Shown piece after piece: positions 23,884 through 30,855 of a DNA stretch of 64,000 nt (position 1 is the first letter of the stretch; the number at the start of each line of letters is the position of its first letter). This DNA comes from Streptomyces sp. HUAS YS2 (lineage in GTDB: Bacteria > Actinomycetota > Actinomycetes > Streptomycetales > Streptomycetaceae). Location: contig NZ_CP137573.1 in NCBI RefSeq assembly GCF_033343995.1, forward strand, positions 6,729,001 to 6,793,000, given 5' to 3'. The translations under genes and the position numbers were made by a program. The notes below the pieces were generated by a model, which had not been told where the DNA came from, ran no database searches, and worked only from the letters and a program-made list of their open reading frames with translations.

Positions 23884-24684
23884 GTGCAGACAGAGTCGGG
23901 TGCGGTGGCCGATTCTCTTCCCCCGGAGGGGTTCTCGCGGAAGATCCTGCGGTCCGAGACCTTGCTGGTCCTCGCGCTCTCGCTGGGTGCGAGCGGTGTG
24001 TCGGCGCTGATCAGCTTCATCGGCTCGGTGACCAAGCCGGGTGGTCTGAAGGACCAGGCCGCGACGCTCAACGGCTCGTACGCTCCGGGGCGGCCGTGGC
24101 TGGATCTGGCCTGGCAGCTCTTCGGCATCGCGAGCGCCCTGGTGCCCGTCGCGCTGGTGGCGCATCTGCTCATGCGCGAAGGCACCGGGATGCGGGCGAT
24201 CGGCTTCGACCGCACACGGCCGTGGCAGGACCTGGGGCGCGGCACCCTGGTGGCGGCCGGCATCGGGAGTGCCGGGCTCGCCTTCTATCTGGTGGCGCGC
24301 ACGGCCGGGTTCAACCTGACGGTGGTGCCGGAGGCGCTCCCCGACGTGTGGTGGAAGTACCCGGTGCTGATCCTCTCGGCGGTGCAGAACGCCGTCCTGG
24401 AAGAGGTCATCGTGGTCGGCTATCTGCTGCGCAGACTGGGCCAGTTGGGGTGGACGCCGGTGGCGGCGCTCGCGGCGAGTTCGGTGCTGCGCGGCTCGTA
24501 CCACCTGTACCAGGGGATCGGCGGCTTCATCGGCAACATGGTGATGGGCGTGGTGTTCGTGCTGCTCTACCGCAGGTGGGGCCGGGTGGGGCCGCTGGTG
24601 GCGGCGCATGCCCTGCTCGACATCGTCGCCTTCGTCGGTTACGGGCTGCTGGCAGGGAAGGTGGACTGGCTGCCGACCGTGTGA
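23884..24684 (+). CDS. CPBP family intramembrane glutamic endopeptidase
   Basis: A membrane protein of about 266 residues with seven to eight hydrophobic segments and a C-terminal CPBP (Rce1-like) domain. The motifs are Glu-Glu in VLEEVIVVGYLLRR, a His in RGSYHLYQG, and a His with downstream Asp in AAHALLDIVAFVG. Family members are prenyl-protein or bacteriocin-related proteases, or scaffold proteins; the substrate is unknown. The GTG at 23884 is chosen because GGAGG is at 23874-23878; in-frame starts back to 23779 would give an atypical hydrophilic extension. A strong terminator follows. Confidence 0.82.
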   Translation: MQTESGAVADSLPPEGFSRKILRSETLLVLALSLGASGVSALISFIGSVTKPGGLKDQAATLNGSYAPGRPWLDLAWQLFGIASALVPVALVAHLLMREGTGMRAIGFDRTRPWQDLGRGTLVAAGIGSAGLAFYLVARTAGFNLTVVPEALPDVWWKYPVLILSAVQNAVLEEVIVVGYLLRRLGQLGWTPVAALAASSVLRGSYHLYQGIGGFIGNMVMGVVFVLLYRRWGRVGPLVAAHALLDIVAFVGYGLLAGKVDWLPTV

Positions 24685-24697
24685 CCGGGCGGGAGCG

Positions 24698-24735
24698 GAG
24701 AAGGGGCGTACGGCAACGGCCGTACGCCCCTTCTC
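24698..24735. terminator. Bidirectional terminator between CPBP and phzF genes
   Basis: A 17-bp stem, GAGAAGGGGCGTACGGC pairing with GCCGTACGCCCCTTCTC, with a very short loop, lies between convergent genes. Confidence 0.9.
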
Positions 24736-24789
24736 CGTTTCCCGGCGTCACCCGTTTCCCGGTGCCACCGGCGTCCCGGCGTCCCCGGT

Positions 24790-25599
24790 TCAGACGTTCA
24801 GGTCGCCCTCGATCACCGACACCGCGTGCCCGTTGAGCAGCGTGCGGTCTCCGCGGAGCCGGGTGCGGACGATGCCGGTGCGGGCGCCGCCCTGCCGTCC
24901 GGTGAGGTCCTCGCGCCCGAACCGGGCCGACCAGAAGGGGGCGAGGGCGGTGTGCGCGCTGCCGGTGACCGGGTCCTCGTCGATGCCCACGCCCGGGAAG
25001 AAGCCGCGCGAGACGAAGTCGTAGCCACGCTCGGGCCGTTCGGCGGGCGCCGTGACGATGACGCCGCGGTCGGAGAGGTCCTTCAGCGCCGCGTGGTCCG
25101 GGGTGAGCCCCCGTACGGTCTCCTCGTCCTCCAGCTCGACGACGAGGTCGCCGATGTGCGCGGAGGTGTCGTGCACCGAGACCACGTCGGCACCGAGGGC
25201 CTCGGTGAGCCGGTCGGGCACCGGGACCGGCTTCAGGTCCGAGGTGGGGAAGTCCATGGTGATCGTCCCGTCGGCCTCGGCGGTCGCCCCGAGGATGCCG
25301 CAGCGTGCCGCGAACCGCAGGGTCCCCTCGGCGAGGCCGGCCGCGTTGATGACGTGCGCGGTGGCGAGCGTGGCGTGGCCGCACATGTCGACCTCGGTGG
25401 TCGGCGTGAACCAGCGCAGCGCCCAGTCGGCCTCGCCGCCGGCGGGCAGCGGGTGGGCGAAGGCGGTCTCGGAGAGGTTCACCTCCGCGGCGACCTTCTG
25501 CAGCCAGTGGTCGTCCGGGAACGCGTCGAGGAGCAGGACCCCGGCCGGGTTGCCGGCGAAGGGGCGGTCGGTGAAGGCGTCGACGATTCGGATGCGCAT
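24790..25599 (-). CDS. PhzF family isomerase/epimerase-like protein
   Basis: A 269-residue protein of the PhzF/diaminopimelate-epimerase fold. It opens with MRIRIVDAFTDRPFAGNPAG, carries the catalytic Glu44 in NLSETAFA, and has the phosphate/substrate loop DMCGHATLATAHV at about 72-84. The second half repeats the fold and contains SRGFFPGVGIDEDPVTGSAH. PhzF isomerises a phenazine precursor, but most family members are uncharacterised housekeeping homologues; no other phenazine gene is nearby, so phenazine synthesis is unlikely. The ATG at 25599 gives the conserved N-terminus. It is divergent from the PadR gene. Confidence 0.88.
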   Translation of the reverse strand: MRIRIVDAFTDRPFAGNPAGVLLLDAFPDDHWLQKVAAEVNLSETAFAHPLPAGGEADWALRWFTPTTEVDMCGHATLATAHVINAAGLAEGTLRFAARCGILGATAEADGTITMDFPTSDLKPVPVPDRLTEALGADVVSVHDTSAHIGDLVVELEDEETVRGLTPDHAALKDLSDRGVIVTAPAERPERGYDFVSRGFFPGVGIDEDPVTGSAHTALAPFWSARFGREDLTGRQGGARTGIVRTRLRGDRTLLNGHAVSVIEGDLNV

Positions 25600-25709
25600 G
25601 GACGCGACGCTACGTGGTCGGCGAAGCCGCAGGCCAAGGCCAATCCGGGATGTCTGGACCGGGACCGCGCGGCCGACTGCTCGGCGGGCTGTTGTCAAAC
25701 GAAGTATTC

Positions 25710-25745
25710 CGATATATCGTTGAAGCATCGCGACAGATCAACGAT
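25710..25745. promoter_or_regulatory. Candidate PadR operator
   Basis: Two overlapping symmetric elements lie just before the padR-family gene: a perfect palindrome CGATATATCG (25710-25719), and an inverted repeat ATCGTTGA (25716-25723) / TCAACGAT (25738-25745). Position in the phzF/padR intergenic region suggests autoregulation; this is an inference. Confidence 0.6.
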
Positions 25746-25760
25746 GGAAGGAGCGTAGCG

Positions 25761-26396
25761 ATGCGTTCACAGGGACACGACCACGAGTACGGCCGCGGAC
25801 ACGGACACTGCGGCCCCGGCCATCGGGGACGGGGCGAGTTCTCCCGCGGCGACTTCGAAGGGCGGCGCGCGGCCTTCGGTCCGTTCGGACCGGGCTTCGG
25901 CGGCCCGTACGGGGGTCCGTTCGGCGGTGGCCGCGGACGCGGCGGCGGCCGGGGCAGGGCGCGGCGCGGTGATGTGCGCGCCTCGATCCTGGCGCTGCTC
26001 AAGGACCGCCCGATGCACGGTTACGAGATGATCCAGGAGATCGGCGAGCGCAGCGGCGGGGCCTGGAAGCCCAGCCCGGGCTCGGTCTATCCGACCCTCC
26101 AGCTCCTGGAGGACGAGGGCCTGATCGCCAGTGCCAGCGAGGGCGGCAAGAAGCTGTTCACGCTCACCGACGCCGGCCGCACCGAGGCCGAGTCGGGTGC
26201 GGACGCCCCCTGGGAGGAGGCCGGGCGCGGCGTCGACTGGGACGCCGTGAACGAGATCCGGCAGGCCGGCTTCGGCCTGATGGAGGCGTTCGGGCAGGTC
26301 TGGAAGACGGGCGACGCCGAGCAGCGGACGAAGGCCGTCGAGGTCATCAACGAGGCCCGGAAGAAGCTCTACCTCATCCTGGCCGACGAGCACTGA
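25761..26396 (+). CDS. PadR-family transcriptional regulator with Gly/His-rich N-terminus
   Basis: A 211-residue regulator. The first 75 residues are low complexity, rich in Gly, His, Arg and Phe (HDHEYGRGHGHCGPGHRGRG), and could bind metal or be disordered. Residues 76-150 are the PadR winged helix (VRASILALLKDRPMHGYEMI; PSPGSVYPTLQLLEDEGLIA), followed by a C-terminal dimerisation helix. GGAAGGAG precedes ATG 25761. Homologues often control efflux pumps, but none is adjacent; phzF is divergent. The palindromes upstream fit autoregulation. Confidence 0.88.
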   Translation: MRSQGHDHEYGRGHGHCGPGHRGRGEFSRGDFEGRRAAFGPFGPGFGGPYGGPFGGGRGRGGGRGRARRGDVRASILALLKDRPMHGYEMIQEIGERSGGAWKPSPGSVYPTLQLLEDEGLIASASEGGKKLFTLTDAGRTEAESGADAPWEEAGRGVDWDAVNEIRQAGFGLMEAFGQVWKTGDAEQRTKAVEVINEARKKLYLILADEH

Positions 26397-26455
26397 GTCG
26401 AGGGCTTCGTATCCGGCGCCGACAAGAACTCGTAGCCGACGCCAATAGAAGAGGA

Positions 26456-26488
26456 AGGGGCCCCGCGGTGATCCGCCGCGGGGCCCCT
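26456..26488. terminator. Bidirectional terminator between padR and SRPBCC genes
   Basis: A 13-bp perfect stem (AGGGGCCCCGCGG / CCGCGGGGCCCCT) with a seven-base loop lies between convergent genes. Confidence 0.88.
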
Positions 26489-26503
26489 CGTCTCTTGCGC
26501 GTC

Positions 26504-26932
26504 TCAGGTCACCAGGCCCGCCAGCTTCCGCAGCGACTCGTTGAGCGCCGCCGTCGCCGAGTCCTTGAGCTTGCCCGCCATCAGGGAGACCGCGGCGCCC
26601 GTGAACTCGCCGTCGATGCGGACGGTGGTGGCGGCGCCGTCAGCTGCCAGCGCGTAACGCGTGCCGACGTTGACGCCCATCGGACCCTTGCCCCTGATGG
26701 CCAGTACGCGCGTGGTCTCCAGCTCCTCGACCGTCCAGGTCACCTCGGCCGGGAAGCCCATCAGCTTCATGTTCTCCACGAAGGTGGCGCCCGTCTCCAG
26801 GGTGTCGGGGCCTCCGTTCGGGAAGCTGGTGTGGGTGGCGTTCCACTCGCCGTACGCGGTGAAGTCGGTCAGCTGCGCCCAGACCTTCTCGGCCGGCGCC
26901 TCGATCCGTGCCTCCGCGCTCACTTCGGCCAT
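26504..26932 (-). CDS. SRPBCC family (polyketide cyclase-like) protein
   Basis: A 142-residue single-domain START/SRPBCC protein. It begins MAEVSAEARIEAPAEKVWAQ, has the helix-grip strand TDFTAYGEWNATHTSFPNGG, and a C-terminal helix (LMAGKLKDSATAALNESLRK). Such proteins bind hydrophobic ligands; actinobacterial stand-alone copies have no settled function. The ATG at 26932 follows AAGGGGTGG on the minus strand. It is single-gene, ending in the shared terminator. Confidence 0.82.
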   Translation of the reverse strand: MAEVSAEARIEAPAEKVWAQLTDFTAYGEWNATHTSFPNGGPDTLETGATFVENMKLMGFPAEVTWTVEELETTRVLAIRGKGPMGVNVGTRYALAADGAATTVRIDGEFTGAAVSLMAGKLKDSATAALNESLRKLAGLVT

Positions 26933-27036
26933 GCGACCACCCCTTCTCGTCGGGCTTCCGGTGTCGCGGAACGTAGCGGCGCGGGCGTGAACATTCAATA
27001 CTGATGAACCGTCAGTTCGTGCTGGGGGTCAGGGAG

Positions 27037-27243
27037 TCAGCTTCGTACGGCCAGTTCCCCGGTGCCGCCGACCCAGCGGATCTCCGCCGCGTCGAACCAG
27101 TCGGAGGCGCGCGGTCCGCCGCCCTCCTCGTGGCAGTGGAAGGCGGCCCAGAAAAGATCGGCGGGCAGCGCCTCGCGCGGTGCGTACACGCGGTAGACGT
27201 ACTGCCGTCCGTCCAGGGCGACGAGAGCGACCATCCAGAACAT
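27037..27243 (-). CDS. Small conserved hypothetical protein
   Basis: A 68-residue protein: MFWMVALVALDGRQYVYRVY, then PREALPADLFWAAFHCHEEG, ending VGGTGELAVRS. It has balanced composition and a plausible Shine-Dalgarno site (AGAGG, four bases before ATG 27243). The domain is not recognised. The same minus-strand frame stays open upstream by chance. It is divergent from the Clp-N-like gene. Confidence 0.62.
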   Translation of the reverse strand: MFWMVALVALDGRQYVYRVYAPREALPADLFWAAFHCHEEGGGPRASDWFDAAEIRWVGGTGELAVRS

Positions 27244-27439
27244 ACCTCTAGGACGAATCCGGACGGGGCCATGGTTGCGCAGGGGGCGCAGGGCAAGGCG
27301 GCGCGCTCCACCTGTCCGGATTCCGCACAATCTCATCCGCAGGGAGGAGGGGCCGGTCGTCCGTGCCCAACTCCAGTGGGATGCGCACATGCTTCTCGCC
27401 GGGGATGTTCCGGCCGCCGGGGAATGGTGGAGTGGAAGG

Positions 27440-27958
27440 GTGCACCATCCCGTCCCACGGATACCCGCCCAGCCCGCGCCGCACCGTGTCGAGACCGAGG
27501 CCCGACTCACCCTCGAACTGGCCACGGTCGTCTCCGGGGCGCGCCGCCGAGCCCTGCGGGACGGGGACCGCCAGGTCGACACCGCCCATCTGCTGCACTC
27601 CCTCGTCGAGTCCGACCCCGCGGTCCGCGCCGCCTTCGAGGGCGGGGCGCAGCTCGCCCGGGTGCTCGGCTACCTCGTGCAGCGGAGCATCGGGTACGGG
27701 CTGCGCTGGCGGGCCTCCGCCGAGGCCGCGAGCAGGCCGGTCGCCGGGCCGGGCGGCTGGTCGCCCGCCGCGGCGGCCGCCATGGAGGGCGCCCTCGAGC
27801 GGGCCGCGCTGCGCGGCGAGGACCGCGCCACCGGACTCGACGTGCTCGCCGTCGTCGCCTCCGACCCCGACTGCCGGGCCTTCGAGGTCCTGCTGCGCGC
27901 GGGGGTCGAACCCGACGCCCTGACCGCCCGGATCGCCGAGCTGTCTCAACAGGTGTAA
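27440..27958 (+). CDS. Clp-N-like (ClpC/ClpA repeat domain) protein
   Basis: A protein of about 172 residues resembling the double-helix-repeat Clp N-domain without any AAA module. The first repeat is RLTLELATVVSGARRRALRD, then GDRQVDTAHLLHSLVESDPA; the second is GWSPAAAAAMEGALERAALR, then GEDRATGLDVLAVVASDPDC. In ClpC this domain binds adaptors and substrates; stand-alone forms are known in actinobacteria with undefined role. The start is uncertain: GTG 27440 has GGTGGAG seven bases upstream, while ATG 27386 would add 18 residues. Codon use fits Streptomyces. Confidence 0.7.
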   Translation: MHHPVPRIPAQPAPHRVETEARLTLELATVVSGARRRALRDGDRQVDTAHLLHSLVESDPAVRAAFEGGAQLARVLGYLVQRSIGYGLRWRASAEAASRPVAGPGGWSPAAAAAMEGALERAALRGEDRATGLDVLAVVASDPDCRAFEVLLRAGVEPDALTARIAELSQQV

Positions 27959-27999
27959 CGGGGGTTACGCCCCTGACGGCGCCCTGTCATGATGGCCCG

Positions 28000-28995
28000 A
28001 TGCACGCGTCTCAGGGGAGAAGCGCCGGCCTGGGACTCGCCCTGGCCTCGGCCTTCGCATTCGGTGGTTCAGGAGTGGCGGCCAAGCCGCTGATCGAGGC
28101 GGGCCTCGACCCGCTGCACGTGGTGTGGCTCCGGGTGGCCGGCGCCGCCCTCGTCATGCTGCCGGTGGCCTGGCGCCACCGCGACCTGCTGCGCCGCAAG
28201 CCCGCTCTCCTCGCCGGCTTCGGCCTGCTCGCCGTCGCCGGCGTCCAGGCCTGCTACTTCGCCGCGATCTCGCGCATCCCGGTCGGTGTCGCACTGCTCA
28301 TCGAGTACCTGGCCCCGGCGCTCGTCCTCGGCTGGGTGCGGTTCGTCCAGCGCCGCCCGGTGACCCGGGCCGCGGCGCTCGGCGTGATCCTCGCCGTCGG
28401 CGGCCTCGCCTGCGTGGTGCAGGTCTGGTCCGGGCTGAGCTTCGACCTCCTCGGTCTCCTTCTCGCCCTGGCCGCCGCCTGCTGCCAGGTCGGCTACTTC
28501 GTCCTGTCCGACCAGGGCAGCGACGAGGCCGAGCCCGCCGATCCGCTCGGCATCATCGCGTACGGACTGCTGATCGGCGCGCTCGTCCTCACCGTCGTGG
28601 CCCGCCCGTGGGGCATGGACTGGGCGGTCCTCGGCGGCGCCGCCGACATGAACGGCTCCGAGGTCCCGGCCTGGCTGCTGCTCGGCTGGATCGTGCTGAT
28701 CGCGACCGTCGTCGCGTACGTCACCGGCGTCGTCTCGGTCCGCCGGCTGTCGCCGCAGGTGGCCGGCGTGGTCGCCTGTCTGGAGGCGGTGATCGCGACC
28801 GTGCTCGCCTGGGTGCTGCTCGGTGAGCACCTGGACGCGCCGCAGATCATCGGCGGCGCGGTGGTGCTGGTCGGCGCGTTCATCGCGCAGTCCTCCACGC
28901 CGAAGGCGGCGTCCCCGGAGCCGGTGGCCGGCTCCGGACCGGCCGCCCGCGCGGCCGAGCAGCCCGAGTTGTCCGCCGGCCGGACCGCCTCGTAA
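28000..28995 (+). CDS. EamA (DMT) family transporter
   Basis: A 331-residue membrane protein with ten hydrophobic segments forming two EamA repeats (from AFAFGGSGVAAKPLIEAGLD, and again from LLALAAACCQVGYFVLSDQG). The second repeat ends in LEAVIATVLAWVLLGEHLDA, typical for drug/metabolite exporters. Cargo is unknown; relatives export amino acids or drugs. The ATG at 28000 has no Shine-Dalgarno sequence, but TTACGC (27965) and CATGAT (27988), 17 bases apart, end six bases before it, suggesting a leaderless mRNA. A second EamA gene follows at 29158. Confidence 0.85.
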   Translation: MHASQGRSAGLGLALASAFAFGGSGVAAKPLIEAGLDPLHVVWLRVAGAALVMLPVAWRHRDLLRRKPALLAGFGLLAVAGVQACYFAAISRIPVGVALLIEYLAPALVLGWVRFVQRRPVTRAAALGVILAVGGLACVVQVWSGLSFDLLGLLLALAAACCQVGYFVLSDQGSDEAEPADPLGIIAYGLLIGALVLTVVARPWGMDWAVLGGAADMNGSEVPAWLLLGWIVLIATVVAYVTGVVSVRRLSPQVAGVVACLEAVIATVLAWVLLGEHLDAPQIIGGAVVLVGAFIAQSSTPKAASPEPVAGSGPAARAAEQPELSAGRTAS

Positions 28996-29005
28996 GGTGC
29001 TGATC

Positions 29006-29041
29006 ATGCATTCGACCGTGCTTCCGCCTCCCGCCGCCTAG
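29006..29041 (+). CDS. Putative 11-residue leader peptide upstream of the second EamA gene
   Basis: A short frame encoding MHSTVLPPPAA. It has its own ribosome site (AAGGTG, 28994-28999), which overlaps the stop of the preceding transporter gene. It ends 116 bases before the next EamA start. The stop is immediately followed by a possible long-range stem, GCGCGGGC (29042-29049) with GCCCGCG (29106-29112). Three consecutive Pro codons could slow ribosomes. Whether it is translated or acts as an attenuator is inference. Confidence 0.4.
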   Translation: MHSTVLPPPAA

Positions 29042-29157
29042 GCGCGGGCGGCCCCCTCCCGACGAAGACCGGACCGGCGGCCGACGCCCCGGGCGGTTCG
29101 TCGCTGCCCGCGTGCGGAGTCGAGCGGCCAACCCATCTGTCTTCACACGGAGAACAC

Positions 29158-30177
29158 GTGTCGAACCATTCCTCTCACTCGTCCGCGCCCGCGACCGCGT
29201 CCTCGGACGCCCCCGCGGTCGGGCGGAGCCTTGTCTACCTCGTCGTCGCCGGAATCGCCTGGGGCACGGCCGGTGCCGCCGCGTCCCTGGTGTTCCGGGC
29301 CAGCGACCTCGGCCCCCTCGCGCTCTCCTTCTGGCGGTGCGTCGGCGGGCTCGTCCTGCTGCTGCCCGCCGTCCTGCTCCGGCGCGGGCGGTCCCGCGGC
29401 GCGGGGCCGGCGGTGGCCGAGCCGCACGCCCGGCGGCTGGTGCGGATCCTCGGTACGGGCATCGGCCTGACCGTCTTCCAGAGCGCGTACTTCGCGGCGG
29501 TCGAGACGACCGGCCTCGCCGTGGGCACCGTCGTCACCCTCGGCGCGGGCCCCGTCCTCATCGCGGTCGGCGCCCGGGTCCTGATGGGCGAACGGCTCGG
29601 CCGCGGCGGCACGCTGGCGGTCGCCGGCGCGCTCGCCGGCCTCGCCGTGCTCGTTCTCGGCGGCGGCGGGGCGGAGGTACGCACGCTGGGCATCGCCCTC
29701 GCGGTGCTGTCCGCCGCCGGGTACGCGGCGATCACCCTGCTCACCCGGTGGCTGGGGCGGGACGGCGGCGGGGCGGACTCGCTGTCCACGACCGCCTGGT
29801 CCTTCGCCGTCGGCTCGGTCGGGCTGCTGCCCATGGCGGCCTTCGAGGGGCTGCTCCCGCAGACCGGCCGGCCGGTCGAGGTGCTCGCGCTCCTGGTCTA
29901 CGTCGCGGCGGTGCCGACGGCACTCGCGTACGCGCTCTACTTCGCCGGGGCGGCCGTCGTCCGGGCGGCGACGGTCTCCGTGATCATGCTCCTGGAGCCG
30001 GTGAGCGCCGCGCTGATCGCGGTCACGCTGCTGGGCGAGCGGCTCACGGCCGCGACCGTGGCCGGCACGCTCCTGCTGCTGACCGCGGTCACCGGCCTCG
30101 CCGCGGCCGAGGCGCGCACGGCGGCGGCCCGCCGCCGCGAGGCCGCTCCGCGCGAGACCGTCCTCACAGCACCGTGA
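29158..30177 (+). CDS. EamA (DMT) family transporter
   Basis: A 339-residue membrane protein with ten predicted helices in two EamA repeats (SLVYLVVAGIAWGTAGAAAS; AVLSAAGYAAITLLTRWLGR). The second ends in MLLEPVSAALIAVTLLGERL. Substrate is unknown. The GTG start has a weak GGAGA six bases upstream. A short leader-like ORF precedes it. The 3' end overlaps that of the convergent PNPOx-like gene by 14 bases. Confidence 0.85.
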   Translation: MSNHSSHSSAPATASSDAPAVGRSLVYLVVAGIAWGTAGAAASLVFRASDLGPLALSFWRCVGGLVLLLPAVLLRRGRSRGAGPAVAEPHARRLVRILGTGIGLTVFQSAYFAAVETTGLAVGTVVTLGAGPVLIAVGARVLMGERLGRGGTLAVAGALAGLAVLVLGGGGAEVRTLGIALAVLSAAGYAAITLLTRWLGRDGGGADSLSTTAWSFAVGSVGLLPMAAFEGLLPQTGRPVEVLALLVYVAAVPTALAYALYFAGAAVVRAATVSVIMLLEPVSAALIAVTLLGERLTAATVAGTLLLLTAVTGLAAAEARTAAARRREAAPRETVLTAP

Positions 30178-30820
30178 GGTAGTCCGGCACGGCGACGGCC
30201 GGGTCGAGGCCGTCGGCCGGGACGGGGGCGCCGTAACGGGTGGCCACCGGGACCACGCCCGTCCAGTGCGGCAGGTCCAGGTCCTCCGGCTCGTCGTTCG
30301 GGCCGCCGGCGCGGACCTTCGCGGAGACCTCGTCGAGGTCGAGGCGGAGCACCGCGGTGGCGGCCAGCTCCTTGGCGTTCGCGGGCCGGGAGTCGTAAGA
30401 GCGGCCGGGGACGACCTGGTCGACCAGCGCGTCCAGGGCCTCGCGCAACTCGTCGGGGTCGGTCACCTGGTGGGCGGTGCCGTGCACCACGACCGAGCGG
30501 TAGTTGATCGAGTGGTGGAAGGCGGACCGGGCCAGGACCAGGCCGTCGACGTGGGTGACGGTCAGGCAGACAGCGAGCCCGGGGTCGGCCATGCGGGCCG
30601 GCCGGGAGCCGGTGGAGCCGTGCACGTACAGCCGCTCGCCGATCCGTCCGTACAGCGTCGGCAGCACGACGGGCGCGCCGTCGCGGACGAAGCCGAGGTG
30701 GCAGACGTACGCCTCGTCGAGTATCGAGTGGACCAGCTCGCGGTCGTACGAGGCGCGGCGGCGGTTGCGGCTCGGGACGGTGCGCTCGGTCGGCTCGTAC
30801 GCGGTGCTGTTCTCCGGCAT
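30164..30820 (-). CDS. Pyridoxamine 5'-phosphate oxidase-like flavoprotein
   Basis: A 218-residue split-barrel protein of the FMN-binding PNPOx-like (nitroimidazole resistance/NimA-like) group: DEAYVCHLGFVRDGAPVVLP, LYVHGSTGSRPARM, and HHSINYRSVVVHGTAHQVTD. It may reduce or bind flavin-linked substrates; true PNP oxidase activity cannot be assumed. The ATG at 30820 is preferred (GGAG seven bases upstream), with 30832 as alternative. It is divergent from a MocR regulator, with a perfect palindrome between them, which points to control by a PLP-sensing regulator and possibly a vitamin B6-related role. Confidence 0.8.
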   Translation of the reverse strand: MPENSTAYEPTERTVPSRNRRRASYDRELVHSILDEAYVCHLGFVRDGAPVVLPTLYGRIGERLYVHGSTGSRPARMADPGLAVCLTVTHVDGLVLARSAFHHSINYRSVVVHGTAHQVTDPDELREALDALVDQVVPGRSYDSRPANAKELAATAVLRLDLDEVSAKVRAGGPNDEPEDLDLPHWTGVVPVATRYGAPVPADGLDPAVAVPDYLTVL

Positions 30821-30855
30821 TGCGCTCTCCATTGCACTAGTGCATAATCTGCTTT
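30820..30855. promoter_or_regulatory. MocR promoter with embedded palindromic operator
   Basis: TTGCGC (30820-30825) and CATAAT (30843-30848) are 17 bases apart and look like -35 and -10 boxes. The -10 ends seven bases before GTG 30856, so the mRNA would be leaderless. The perfect 12-base palindrome TGCACTAGTGCA (30833-30844) fills the spacer and touches the -10, where bound protein would block polymerase. The same site lies at the start of the divergent PNPOx-like gene. Confidence 0.65.

Noticed and set aside
24790..25599. PhzF as evidence of a phenazine biosynthetic cluster
   Set aside because: No other phz genes are nearby; PhzF-fold proteins are common single housekeeping genes.
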